Positions 8,014 to 15,997 of a DNA stretch of 32,118 nucleotides are shown here, piece by piece. Below the pieces are notes generated by a model that did not search any database, was not told where the DNA came from, and saw only the letters and a list, made by a program, of their open reading frames with translations. The DNA is from Rhizobium sp. Q54 (GTDB lineage: Bacteria; Pseudomonadota; Alphaproteobacteria; Rickettsiales; UBA1997): positions 1 to 32,118 of the forward strand of contig CAMCMF010000015.1 of NCBI GenBank assembly GCA_945875865.1, in the 5' to 3' direction. Both the position numbers and the translations under genes were made by a program. Positions within the stretch are counted from its first letter, which is position 1. Every line of letters starts with the position of its first letter.

Positions 8014-8864
8014 TCTTAAATTACCTCAAACTCACCCGCCTAAATCAGCCAACCGGAATTTGGCTGCTTTTTTTGCCTTGCCTTTGCGGAATTTTTTTAG
8101 TGCTAAAAAAATTGCCGGAATTGGAAATAACGGAAACTTTTCGCGTAATTTTTTTATTTTTTATCGGCTCAATAATCATGCGCTCTGCTGGCTGCATCAT
8201 CAATGATTTGCTCGATGTTAAATTTGACGGAAAAGTTGCGCGCACCAAAATTCGTCCACTTGCTGCCAAAGAAATTTCAAAAAAATCGGCACTGATTTTT
8301 TTAGCGATTCTGCTTTTTTTTGGTCTGATGATTTTACTGAAATTCAACTTCAAAACAATTCTCGGCGGATTTTTTGCGATGATTCTGGTTTGCACTTATC
8401 CGCTGATGAAACGAATCACTTATTATCCGCAAATTTTTCTCGGCTTAACTTTTAATTTTGGCGTGATTTTGAGCAGTTTGGCTTTGCAAAATTCAATCAC
8501 ATCTGATGCGCTAATTCTTTATTTTTCTTTGGTGATTTGGACTTTGATTTATGATACAATTTATGCTTTTCAAGATATTGAGGATGACTTGCGAGTTGGC
8601 GTAAAATCAAGTGCCATAGCTTTTAAAAAAAATCCGAAAAAGATTTTAAATCTCCTAAATTTAGCGATGTTTTTTTCGCTAATTTTTTTGGGAGTTAACG
8701 CAAAATTTAACCAAGTTTTTTTTCTAATTATTTTTCTTAGCAACAGCATTTTATCTTACAAAATCACCAAATGCGATTTTAAAAATTCGACAAATTGCTT
8801 AAGCATCTTTAAACAAAATGTCGCGATTGGATCATTAATCGCCTTAGCAATTTTTAGCGGATGA
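8010..8864 (+). CDS. ubiA: 4-hydroxybenzoate polyprenyltransferase, UbiA family
   Basis: A 284-residue membrane protein with about eight hydrophobic segments and the two Asp-rich prenyl-diphosphate motifs of the family: NDLLDVKFD (65-73) and YAFQDIEDD (185-193). TRLNQPTGIWLLFLPC near the start and KIRPLAAKEIS (80-90) are typical of UbiA. It attaches the polyprenyl tail to 4-hydroxybenzoate in ubiquinone synthesis in the inner membrane. The start is GTG, whose GTGA overlaps the stop of the preceding gene, so translation is probably coupled. Length and motifs are normal. A related heme O or menaquinone prenyltransferase is less likely given the N-terminal block. Confidence 0.92.
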   Translation: MILNYLKLTRLNQPTGIWLLFLPCLCGIFLVLKKLPELEITETFRVIFLFFIGSIIMRSAGCIINDLLDVKFDGKVARTKIRPLAAKEISKKSALIFLAILLFFGLMILLKFNFKTILGGFFAMILVCTYPLMKRITYYPQIFLGLTFNFGVILSSLALQNSITSDALILYFSLVIWTLIYDTIYAFQDIEDDLRVGVKSSAIAFKKNPKKILNLLNLAMFFSLIFLGVNAKFNQVFFLIIFLSNSILSYKITKCDFKNSTNCLSIFKQNVAIGSLIALAIFSG

Positions 8865-9370
8865 AAGTAGGAATTCTCGGCGGAAGTTTTAATCCTCCCC
8901 ATTTTGGACATCTTCACATTAGTAACTTGGCGATAAAAAAACTTGGGCTCAATCAAGTTTGGTGGATTCCCACCAAAAAAAATACGCTGAAGGAGGCTAG
9001 GATTTATGAGGGCTACGTAGGTCGGGTTAAAAAATGTGAAGAGCTTATTTCCGCCTCGCCTAAATTAAAAATTCAGCAACTTGACGAAATTTACAGCGAA
9101 AGGCTGGTTAAAAAGTTAAAAGCAAAATATCCGCATATTGAATTTTTTTGGCTGATGGGCGCGGATAATTTGGGAAATCTTCATCGCTGGGAAAATTTTA
9201 AAAACTTTATCTCGATGATTCATTTGGCGATTTTTTCTCGCGAAAAAGATTTACTAAAAATTAAAAAAACCCGCGCTTGGCATTTTGTAAAGCACCACAA
9301 ATTTTCGATTTTTTTTACTAAAAATTTGGATATTTCTTCAACGGAATTAAGAAAAAAATTACATGCATAA
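8861..9370 (+). CDS. nadD: Nicotinate-nucleotide adenylyltransferase
   Basis: A 169-residue cytoplasmic enzyme making nicotinate adenine dinucleotide from NaMN and ATP in NAD synthesis. The nucleotidyltransferase signature GGSFNPPHFGHLH is at 7-19 and the C-terminal ISSTELR at 158-164. The substrate-binding block WLMGADNLGNLHRWENF lies in the middle. It is shorter than the 190-215 residues of many NadD proteins, mainly at the C-terminus, but all core motifs are present. Its ATGA start overlaps the ubiA stop and its end overlaps tatD by 8 bp. Confidence 0.93.
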   Translation: MKVGILGGSFNPPHFGHLHISNLAIKKLGLNQVWWIPTKKNTLKEARIYEGYVGRVKKCEELISASPKLKIQQLDEIYSERLVKKLKAKYPHIEFFWLMGADNLGNLHRWENFKNFISMIHLAIFSREKDLLKIKKTRAWHFVKHHKFSIFFTKNLDISSTELRKKLHA

Positions 9371-10157
9371 TTATATTGTCGATAGTCATTGCCACCTTGA
9401 TTTAATTGAGCAGAAAGGTTTGAAGCTGGAGGAAGTTCTTGGCAATTGTCAAAAAAATAATGTCAAAATTCTGCAAACAATTTGCACTAAGGTTACCGAG
9501 ATTGAGCAGCTACTAAAATATACCCGAGATCATGATTTTATTTACGCTTCTTTGGGTATTCATCCCTGCAATGTTAAAGAGCAGCCCAAAATTTCTACGG
9601 CAGAATTAGTTAAAATCTGCAATGCGAATGAGAAAATTATCGGCATTGGCGAGACTGGCCTCGATTATTTTCATGATAAATCTGCCATCGATTTGCAAAA
9701 AATTTCATTCCTTGAGCATATCAAAGCTTCACGTGAAACAAATTTACCGCTCATCATTCACAGCCGTGATTGCGATTTTGACATGATGGAAATTCTGGAA
9801 GCTGAACAAAAGAAAGGAAAGTTTCCTGCTTTGTTGCACTGCTTTTCTAGTTCGGAAGAATTGGCCAGAAAAGCCATTGCTTTAGGAATTTATATTTCAA
9901 TTTCAGGAATCGTGACTTTTAAAAATGCTCAATCTTTGCAAGAAATTGTAAAAAATTTACCGCTAGAATTTCTTTTACTCGAAACTGATTCACCTTATTT
10001 AGCCCCAATGCCTCATCGCGGCGCAACTAATCAGCCCGCCTTTACTTCTCATGTCGCTGAATTTGTGGCGAATTTAAAAGGAATATCGTTGGAGGAAATA
10101 TCACAAAAAACCACCGAAAATTTTCTTAGAATCTTCAAAAAAGTTAAGCCTTTATGA
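9363..10157 (+). CDS. tatD: TatD family metal-dependent hydrolase (DNase)
   Basis: A 264-residue TIM-barrel amidohydrolase of usual length. Metal ligands and signatures are all visible: DSHCHL with H9 and H11, IGETGLDY with E97, IIHSRD with H133, LLHCFS with H159, and LLLETDSPYLAP with D209. Family members act as 3'-5' exonucleases in DNA repair or DNA clearance; the physiological substrate is not certain. It overlaps nadD by 8 bp and tadA by 4 bp. A near-consensus parS site lies within the reading frame at 9725-9740, around codons 121-126 (KASRET), so this coding sequence is also a candidate ParB loading site. Confidence 0.94.
   Translation: MHNYIVDSHCHLDLIEQKGLKLEEVLGNCQKNNVKILQTICTKVTEIEQLLKYTRDHDFIYASLGIHPCNVKEQPKISTAELVKICNANEKIIGIGETGLDYFHDKSAIDLQKISFLEHIKASRETNLPLIIHSRDCDFDMMEILEAEQKKGKFPALLHCFSSSEELARKAIALGIYISISGIVTFKNAQSLQEIVKNLPLEFLLLETDSPYLAPMPHRGATNQPAFTSHVAEFVANLKGISLEEISQKTTENFLRIFKKVKPL
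9725..9740. promoter_or_regulatory. parS-like ParB binding site inside tatD
   Basis: AGCTTCACGTGAAACA matches the general bacterial parS consensus TGTTTCACGTGAAACA at 14 of 16 positions, including the full core TTCACGTGAA and the complete right half. It lies about 1 kb upstream of parA. Two further sites with the same match level occur at 10608 and 11478. Confidence 0.72.
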
Positions 10158-10600
10158 AACCAAATCGCTTCATGTTAGAAGCTTTGCGGCAAGCAAAAAT
10201 AGCCTTCGAAGCTGATGAAGTTCCGGTTGGAGCTGTTGTGGTTTGTAATGGAGAAATTATCGCCAAAGCCTTCAACCAAAATATCACTTTAAAGGATCCA
10301 TCAGCTCATGCTGAAATTTTAGCTTTGCGCCAAGCCGCTAAAGTAAAAAATTCTCACCGCCTCGATGATTGTGATTTATATGTAACGCTGGAGCCTTGTG
10401 CCATGTGTGCTGCGGCGATTTCTTGGGCTAAGTTAAAAAGAGTTTATTACGGCGCGACTGACGAGAAGTTTGGCGCAATTGAAAATGGCGCCCGACTCTT
10501 TAGCCACTCCTCACATTATCATCGACCAGAAGTTTATTCGGGTTTTTCCGCAGATGAAGCAAAGAAGTTGATGCAAGATTTTTTCAAGAAAAAAAGATAA
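10154..10600 (+). CDS. tadA: tRNA-specific adenosine deaminase
   Basis: A 148-residue zinc-dependent deaminase of normal size. It converts A34 to inosine in the anticodon of tRNA-Arg(ACG), allowing wobble reading. The catalytic HAE is at 52-54 (H52 binds zinc, E54 shuttles the proton) and PCAMC at 81-85 gives the two zinc cysteines. The C-terminal ENGARLFSHSSHYHRPEVYSG region matches the TadA RNA-binding side rather than CMP or cytidine deaminases. It is the last gene of the five-gene overlapping unit; its start overlaps the tatD stop. About 86 bp containing a parS-like site follow before parA. Confidence 0.94.
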   Translation: MKPNRFMLEALRQAKIAFEADEVPVGAVVVCNGEIIAKAFNQNITLKDPSAHAEILALRQAAKVKNSHRLDDCDLYVTLEPCAMCAAAISWAKLKRVYYGATDEKFGAIENGARLFSHSSHYHRPEVYSGFSADEAKKLMQDFFKKKR

Positions 10601-10607
10601 TTCACCA

Positions 10608-10623
10608 AGATTCACGTGAAACA
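10608..10623. promoter_or_regulatory. parS-like ParB binding site upstream of parA
   Basis: AGATTCACGTGAAACA matches the parS consensus at 14 of 16 positions. It lies in the short gap between tadA and parA, 64 bp before the parA start. The site may therefore both load ParB and affect the parAB promoter; the second role is inference. Confidence 0.8.
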
Positions 10624-10686
10624 ATTTGACAGGAAGAAAGCGATTTTTAACTTCCGCAACCTCCTCAAACCCAAAAGCTACTCCGC

Positions 10687-11475
10687 ATGCAAAACACAAA
10701 AAGAGCCAAAATATTCTCGGTTGTTAATCAAAAAGGCGGAGTTGGAAAAACTACCACTTCGATCAATTTAGCCACCGCTTTTGCCGCCATTAAAAAGAAA
10801 GTTTTGATCATCGATATTGATCCGCAAGGCAATGCTAGCACAGGTTTTGGCATTGAACAATCGCAAAGACAAAAAACAATTTACGAAGTTTTAATCGGAG
10901 AATGCGATATTAAAGAAGCGATCATTCCAACCAAAATTCCTAACTTAAAAATCATCACTTCAACTGTTGATCTATCAGCCTGCGAAATTGAATTGATTGA
11001 TATTGAACATCGGGAATATTTATTGCGTCGCTCACTTAAAAAAATAATTCATGATTTCGACTGCATTTTAATTGATTGCCCACCATCGCTTGGAATCCTT
11101 ACCGTCAATTCACTCGCCGCTTCCGACTCGGTTTTAATCCCGATGCAATGTGAATTTTTTTCGCTGGAAGGCTTGAGCCACTTACTTACAACTCTTAGCC
11201 TAGTTAAAGAAAATCTAAACCATCATCTCACCATCGGCGGCATAATTTTAACCATGCATGATCGCCGTAATAAACTTACTGAACAGGTCGAAGTCGATGT
11301 ACGAAGTTTTTTAAAGGATAAGGTTTTCAAACATATTATTCCAAGAAATGTCAGGCTTTCTGAAGCTCCATCTCACGGACTTCCTGGAATAATTTACGAT
11401 CCCAAATGCCTTGGCTCAGTAGCCTATATCAGACTAGCAAAGGAAATTTTACAAAAAGTTAAAATTGGAGAATAG
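10687..11475 (+). CDS. parA: Chromosome partitioning ATPase ParA (Soj)
   Basis: A 262-residue Walker-type ATPase. The deviant Walker A QKGGVGKTT (15-23) includes the signature lysine K16 and the P-loop lysine K21. DIDPQGNAS (43-51) is switch I and LIDCPPSLG (128-136) the Walker B region. ParA binds DNA non-specifically in its ATP form and moves ParB-parS complexes toward a pole. The short N-terminus without a helix-turn-helix is the chromosomal (Soj-like) type, not the long plasmid type. The stop lies 1 bp from the parB ATG, so the pair is one unit. I see no clear Shine-Dalgarno upstream of this ATG. Confidence 0.96.
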   Translation: MQNTKRAKIFSVVNQKGGVGKTTTSINLATAFAAIKKKVLIIDIDPQGNASTGFGIEQSQRQKTIYEVLIGECDIKEAIIPTKIPNLKIITSTVDLSACEIELIDIEHREYLLRRSLKKIIHDFDCILIDCPPSLGILTVNSLAASDSVLIPMQCEFFSLEGLSHLLTTLSLVKENLNHHLTIGGIILTMHDRRNKLTEQVEVDVRSFLKDKVFKHIIPRNVRLSEAPSHGLPGIIYDPKCLGSVAYIRLAKEILQKVKIGE

Positions 11476-11476
11476 C

Positions 11477-12394
11477 ATGATTCACGTGAAACCAGATAAG
11501 GAAAATCAACCTAGAAAACTTGGACGTGGGCTGTCGATTTTGCTCGGAGAAAGTAAGGCACAAAATCAACTCCCAGTTCGAAGCAATCAAAGCTTAGTCG
11601 AAGCAATTGCTCTCGAAAAAATTATCGCCGGAATCTATCAGCCACGCGTAAATTTTAACGAAACTGAATTGGAAGAGTTGGCGGATTCAATCAAGGAAAA
11701 TGGCGTGATTCAGCCCATTCTTTTGCGAAAAACTGGCGACGAAGATAATTATGAAATTATCGCCGGAGAACGTAGATTCCGCGCTTCACAAATTGCTGGC
11801 CTTAAAACAATTCCAGCAATTGTTAAAAAAATTAATAATCACGAAGCGCTAGAAATCGCCTTAATTGAAAATATCCAGAGAGCCAATCTATCATTGATCG
11901 AAGAGGCTAGAGGCTATAAAAAACTCATCGTGGAATTCACTTATACTCAAGATCAAATCGCCAAAAAACTTGGTAAAAGCCGTAGTCATATCACCAATCT
12001 TTTACGACTTTTGAGCCTGCCAGAAAAAGTACAAAACTTGCTCGATAAAAGCCTAATTTCGATGGGACATGCTCGCGCAATAATTAATTCCAACAATCCA
12101 TGGAAATTAGCTGAAAAAATCATCAGCCAATCACTAAGCGTGCGCAATGTCGAAGATTTAGTGCGTGATGAAAAAGTTGAAAAAGCGCGCAATATTCCTG
12201 TCATGGTTCGCACCGAATCAAAAATAAAATTCGTTAATAGCGATCATTTGAATGTCTTAGAAAGCAGAATTTCTGAACTGCTTGAGATGGAAACAAAACT
12301 CTCTTTTAATTCCTTCAAAAATAGCGGCAAAATTTCGATAAAATTTAACGATTTTGACAAAATTCAAAATCTCATCAAAAAATTAGAGGCTTAA
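11477..12394 (+). CDS. parB: Chromosome partitioning protein ParB (Spo0J)
   Basis: From the ATG at 11477 the protein has 305 residues. I prefer this start to a TTG four codons earlier because GGAG sits 6 bases upstream and the ATG just clears the parA stop. Order of parts: N-terminal KLGRGLSILLGE (ParA-contacting tail), the ParB/Srx CTP-binding domain with IAGERRFRAS and IENIQRANLSLIEEA, a helix-turn-helix (YTQDQIAKKLGKSRSHITNL), and a C-terminal dimerisation segment ending NLIKKLEA. ParB clamps DNA at parS and works with ParA in origin segregation. Three parS-like sites are nearby, one across the first codons of this gene. Confidence 0.96.
   Translation: MIHVKPDKENQPRKLGRGLSILLGESKAQNQLPVRSNQSLVEAIALEKIIAGIYQPRVNFNETELEELADSIKENGVIQPILLRKTGDEDNYEIIAGERRFRASQIAGLKTIPAIVKKINNHEALEIALIENIQRANLSLIEEARGYKKLIVEFTYTQDQIAKKLGKSRSHITNLLRLLSLPEKVQNLLDKSLISMGHARAIINSNNPWKLAEKIISQSLSVRNVEDLVRDEKVEKARNIPVMVRTESKIKFVNSDHLNVLESRISELLEMETKLSFNSFKNSGKISIKFNDFDKIQNLIKKLEA
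11478..11493. promoter_or_regulatory. parS-like site across the parB start
   Basis: TGATTCACGTGAAACC matches the parS consensus at 14 of 16 positions. It begins at the second base of the parB ATG and covers codons 1-6 (MIHVKP). ParB bound here would sit on its own gene's 5' end. Autoregulation is inference. Confidence 0.75.
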
Positions 12395-13482
12395 TGAAAC
12401 CAGCAATGAAGCCATTGGCGCACAGTTATTTAGGTGAAATTATCAATTACGTTCCCGGCAAATCAAAAGTCGGCAACAAGAAAGCGATAAAACTTTCTTC
12501 CAATGAAAATGCTCTAAAAACCAGTCCCAAAGCAATTCAAGCTTATAAAAATCACGTTCCGGCAATTTTTCGCTATGCTGATGGCGGATGCACCGCACTT
12601 CGCGAAGCATTGGCCAAACAAAATAATATCGACGCCAAAAAAATTGTTTGTGGCGCCGGATCGGATGAATTAATTGCGATTCTTGCTTATGCTTTTGCCG
12701 GAGTTGGCGATGAAATCATCTACAGCGAATATGGCTTCTTAATGTATCCAATTTCTACGAAACGAGTTGGTGCGATTCCGGTCAAAGTAAAAGAAAAAAA
12801 TCTCAAAACTGATGTTGAAGCAATTCTTCAAGCCATCACGCCAAAAACCAAAATTATTTTTCTCGCTAATCCGAACAATCCTACGGGCAGCTACTTAAAC
12901 AAGGCTGATCTTGAAGATTTAATCAATAAAATTCCCAAGAATATTTTGATCGCCCTTGATCATGCTTATGAGGAATTTGTGGAGGCAAAAGATTATCCAA
13001 GCGGCATCGAATTGGTTAATCAGCATGAAAATGTTGTGATGTTGCGCACTTTTTCAAAAATCTACGGACTCGCGTCACTACGGATTGGCTGGTGCTATTC
13101 TTCAAGCAATATTTCTGAAATTTTAAATAAAGTTCGCGGACCTTTTAATGTTGGAGGACCTGCTCAAGCTGCTGCGGTCGCCGCTTTAGAAGATGAGGAA
13201 TTTTTTCAGCTTTCCAAAGATCACAATTCAAAATGGCGAAAAATTTTCTTTGATGAGCTGAAAGGAAATAAAAAAATTATCGCCTATCCTTCGCAAGGAA
13301 ATTTTATTTTGCTCGATTTCGGCTCAAAAGAAAACAGCGTTAAAGCCAATAAAGCTCTGCTTGCAGAGGGAATCATTATTCGCGAAATGGATGGTTACGG
13401 TTTGCCGCATTGCTTGCGACTCACCATCGGTACCGCAGAAGAAAATATGCAACTTTTGAATATTTTACAAAATGGGTTTTAG
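12394..13482 (+). CDS. hisC: Histidinol-phosphate aminotransferase
   Basis: A 362-residue fold-type I PLP aminotransferase with HisC features: LSSNENALKTSP (34-45), the ANPNNPTGS block (158-166), D189 and Y192 of the cofactor pocket, the PLP lysine K222 in RTFSKIYGLASLRIGW, and a C-terminal LRLTIGT. It exchanges amino groups between histidinol phosphate or imidazole-acetol phosphate and glutamate/2-oxoglutarate. No other his genes are in the window. In alphaproteobacteria such a HisC often also serves aromatic amino acid transamination, which may be its role here (inference). The first ATG overlaps the parB stop by 1 bp; a second Met at codon 5 is an alternative start. Confidence 0.9.
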   Translation: MKPAMKPLAHSYLGEIINYVPGKSKVGNKKAIKLSSNENALKTSPKAIQAYKNHVPAIFRYADGGCTALREALAKQNNIDAKKIVCGAGSDELIAILAYAFAGVGDEIIYSEYGFLMYPISTKRVGAIPVKVKEKNLKTDVEAILQAITPKTKIIFLANPNNPTGSYLNKADLEDLINKIPKNILIALDHAYEEFVEAKDYPSGIELVNQHENVVMLRTFSKIYGLASLRIGWCYSSSNISEILNKVRGPFNVGGPAQAAAVAALEDEEFFQLSKDHNSKWRKIFFDELKGNKKIIAYPSQGNFILLDFGSKENSVKANKALLAEGIIIREMDGYGLPHCLRLTIGTAEENMQLLNILQNGF

Positions 13483-14089
13483 CAATTTACAAGATGGCGA
13501 TTGGAGAAATCTGATCTATACGGCGCTAATTTTGACAGTTTTGCTGGCTGGTCTTTTTTCACGCCGCAATTTGCAATATGCCAAGATTTTTAAATATCTC
13601 GCCGCTTGGTCGGGAATCACTCTCGTAATAATTGCACTTTATGCCTATCGTTACGAATTTTCTGATTTCAAAGCGCGCATTGTGGGGGAAATAAATCCTG
13701 CAGCGGCAAAAATTGGCAAGCGCGGTGAATTGATAATAAATCTTGCCGAAGATGGTCATTTTTATCTCGATCTAAAAATTAATGGCGTGCCATCGCGCTT
13801 CATGATTGATACTGGAGCAAGTCAAATCACCATCAGCCTCGCTGAAGCGAAAAGAATTGGCGTTGATGTAAAAAAATTAAATTTTAACAAACCTTACCAA
13901 ACCGCCAATGGCACATCTTTTGGCGCCTCAATCACTTTAGAAAAAATTGAAGTTGGTAATGTTAAATTTTATGAAGTTCCGGCATCGGTCAACAGCTCGG
14001 ATATGGGAATATCACTTTTGGGGATGAGTTTTTTGCGACAATTCCACCGCTATGAATTCTATCGCGATAAGCTGATTTTAGAGATATAA
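13472..14089 (+). CDS. Membrane-anchored retropepsin-like aspartic protease (TIGR02281 type)
   Basis: A 205-residue protein with two N-terminal hydrophobic segments (about 13-29 and 43-59) and a single-lobe aspartic protease domain. The active-site FMIDTGAS is at 110-117 with catalytic D113, and LLGMSFLRQF near the end supplies the conserved flap/hydrophobic glycine region. This layout is the TIGR02281 clan AA family, widespread in alphaproteobacteria. The domain probably acts as a homodimer on the periplasmic side. The substrate is not known. It overlaps hisC by 11 bp. Related to the Rickettsia APRc/SpoRc-type proteases in general design. Confidence 0.85.
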   Translation: MGFSNLQDGDWRNLIYTALILTVLLAGLFSRRNLQYAKIFKYLAAWSGITLVIIALYAYRYEFSDFKARIVGEINPAAAKIGKRGELIINLAEDGHFYLDLKINGVPSRFMIDTGASQITISLAEAKRIGVDVKKLNFNKPYQTANGTSFGASITLEKIEVGNVKFYEVPASVNSSDMGISLLGMSFLRQFHRYEFYRDKLILEI

Positions 14090-14162
14090 CCTCCACCTAT
14101 TTAAAAAATGACACGACCTCTTGTAGTTTTCATTGGCGAAAGCAATCACGGCGATATGTCTT

Positions 14163-14323
14163 AGAGTCTGTCTTGAATCTTTTTTAATCACAGATTTTGG
14201 CATATTTTTAGCGATTTTTGCGTAAAATTTTTCATAATATCGGGAATATTTTAATAAATTTTACGCAAAAAAGAGTAAAAATAGGGCGAAATATGGGGTT
14301 AAAAAAGATTCAAGACAGGCTCT
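14163..14323. mobile_element. 161-bp MITE-like palindrome
   Basis: Terminal inverted arms at 14163-14187 and 14299-14323 match at 24 of 25 positions (core TCTTGAATCTTTTTTAA). Weaker pairing continues inward: TTTTTGCGTAAAATTT before the centre and AAATTTTACGCAAAAA after it. There is no coding capacity. It fills the convergent gap between the aspartic protease gene and virB9. The structure fits a miniature inverted-repeat element or a strong bidirectional transcription stop. I could not identify a clean target-site duplication. Confidence 0.7.
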
Positions 14324-14332
14324 TCATATAAT

Positions 14333-15196
14333 TTATTTTCTGCCAACGCCAAGCATGCTGTTATTATAGATGCAAAGTAAGCCATCAGCCAAGCGCAGAG
14401 TAAATTGGCGAGACACAGTTGGCACCACAACATAATTATCACGAATGATATATGACATTTGATGTTCAACACCACTGACATCCACTGTACTAATTGTCGG
14501 AATCACCAGATTATCATTAGCAAATTGAAACTGTGTTTCACTGCCATCATCATAAACTTTTAGCGGCGTGATATTATCCGATTTTCCTGCCAAACTATAA
14601 TTAAAATTCAGCACAGCTTCTTCAGGATTTCTGCCAATAACTCCTGGAAGTTCACGATCCACACGGGTTCCTGGAATTGGCGTGCGAATTATTGCGATCA
14701 ATGGCTTCACTGCCTTCGCTGGATTTGGCGAAGCTAATTGCGGCGGGATTGGCAAGGGTTGACCAACTTGTGGATAGAAAAAGCGAATGGTGTAAACCAA
14801 ATCCTCATCGGCTTTGCCGTTAAATTCATCAGAACGAATATCGAAGTGATAGGTGCGTTTATTGGTGATGATTGTCATGTTAGTGTGCGCAGCAACTTCT
14901 AGCGGACGAATGAATAATCTTTTGCCTGCTGGGGTTAGGCGCCAAGCAAAAGCTTCGCCAATTGAGATCATTTCAATTTCTTCATCTTCAGAAAATTCGA
15001 TGAAGGATTGATAATTATAGAAAAATTTAACTTCGTAAACTTCATTAGGATTATAGACCAAGGTTCTGATGCGTGAATCTGTGGTGATCGGCGTTTGCGC
15101 GAATGAGGTAGCCGCAGAAAAAAGAGCAAGAGAAAACAAAAAGAATCGAGCAAGCATCAGCACTTTTTTGATCTGCAGAACTTCGATTCCTCTCAT
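14333..15196 (-). CDS. virB9: Type IV secretion protein VirB9
   Basis: About 287 residues from the ATG at 15196. A signal peptide is clear (ARFFLFSLALFSAATSFAQ), with the mature part beginning near QTPITTD. VirB9 features include DSRIRTLVYNPNEVYEV (early strand, as in the VirB9/TrbG/CagX family), the middle RLFIRPLEVAAHTNMTI and HFDIRSD blocks, a Pro-rich linker, and a C-terminal domain with NFNYSLAGK, VYDDGSETQFQF and RQFTLRLADG. VirB9 forms the outer-membrane core ring with VirB7 and VirB10 and contacts VirB8. It is probably co-transcribed with virB8 just upstream. A later Met (15157) or an earlier TTG (15205) are alternative starts. No VirB10, VirB11 or VirD4 is adjacent. Confidence 0.9.
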   Translation of the reverse strand: MRGIEVLQIKKVLMLARFFLFSLALFSAATSFAQTPITTDSRIRTLVYNPNEVYEVKFFYNYQSFIEFSEDEEIEMISIGEAFAWRLTPAGKRLFIRPLEVAAHTNMTIITNKRTYHFDIRSDEFNGKADEDLVYTIRFFYPQVGQPLPIPPQLASPNPAKAVKPLIAIIRTPIPGTRVDRELPGVIGRNPEEAVLNFNYSLAGKSDNITPLKVYDDGSETQFQFANDNLVIPTISTVDVSGVEHQMSYIIRDNYVVVPTVSRQFTLRLADGLLCIYNNSMLGVGRK

Positions 15197-15216
15197 TGAA
15201 TTCAAACTCGATTCGA

Positions 15217-15867
15217 TTAATAACTAAAGACTTCTTCCGCGATCAAATATCTGCCGACCTGAAAGCCAAGAGGATTGATCAATCTTTCTTCCATTGATAA
15301 ATTCATGTCAGGAGAGAAATAAAATCCCATGGTAATGATTTCATCTTTGGTTTTTGGATCGGAACCTTCAATGTCAACTTGACGGGCAATACGAATTTGC
15401 GCGGTATTTCCGTCAGGGAATTGTACTGATTTTATTCTCACCTGAATTTCAGAATTCGGCCCTAACTCTTTGGGATTAATACGATTTTTGTAATCACCAT
15501 AAACTCCCGGCGCAGAAAATAATCGCACTTTTTCGAGATCTTGCTTGTAGGTTTTTGGCGAATAGCCGCTTGATGCATGAATGAAGGAATTTATGAAATA
15601 TTTACGAATCATCTGATCACCGGTAAAACTTTGTGCCGTCATCTGATCAACAACCGTGGCAACTCCCGTCTTTTGCTCAACTTCGATAACGTAAGGCTCA
15701 AGCGATTTTGATGACATTACATTTCGCACAAAAATCACTGCGATGGCAACTGAAAACATCGAAACCAATGTGAAGAGTAGCAAGATATTTCGCTGTACCA
15801 CCACGATTTGATAGCGGTTAGAATACCAGCTTTTTAATTTTGCTTTTGTTTTTTGATTGTCTGACAT
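15217..15867 (-). CDS. virB8: Type IV secretion protein VirB8
   Basis: A 216-residue bitopic inner-membrane protein: short cytoplasmic N-terminus (SWYSNRYQ), one membrane helix at about 27-47, then a periplasmic NTF2-like domain. Typical VirB8 elements are LEPYVIEVEQKTGVATVV after the helix, IRKYFINSFIHASSGY, and a C-terminal NPLGFQVGRYLIAEEV with the family's NPLG motif. VirB8 is an assembly factor bridging the inner membrane to VirB9 and VirB10. The order virB8-virB9 (11 bp apart) fits the small duplicated B8/B9 pairs seen in Rickettsiales genomes, separate from the main vir cluster. The start is an ATG; 130 bp separate it from divergent rodA. Confidence 0.93.
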   Translation of the reverse strand: MSDNQKTKAKLKSWYSNRYQIVVVQRNILLLFTLVSMFSVAIAVIFVRNVMSSKSLEPYVIEVEQKTGVATVVDQMTAQSFTGDQMIRKYFINSFIHASSGYSPKTYKQDLEKVRLFSAPGVYGDYKNRINPKELGPNSEIQVRIKSVQFPDGNTAQIRIARQVDIEGSDPKTKDEIITMGFYFSPDMNLSMEERLINPLGFQVGRYLIAEEVFSY

Positions 15868-15997
15868 TGCGTTTAAATCTTGATTTGCTCCGCGCGAAAC
15901 TAGAGAAGCTTGATTAATATTTCAAGCCGTCTTAAGCCGACGCAAAACAAGGTTTCTCGTCAAAAAAATAAAGAATCTTTCCACTTAATTTCTGCAA

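Noticed and set aside
10601-10686. Small gene between tadA and parA
   Set aside because: The gap is short, carries the parS-like site and shows no start with a ribosome site or conserved coding pattern.
14163-14323. Insertion sequence with transposase
   Set aside because: Only 161 bp and no reading frame; at most a non-autonomous derivative.
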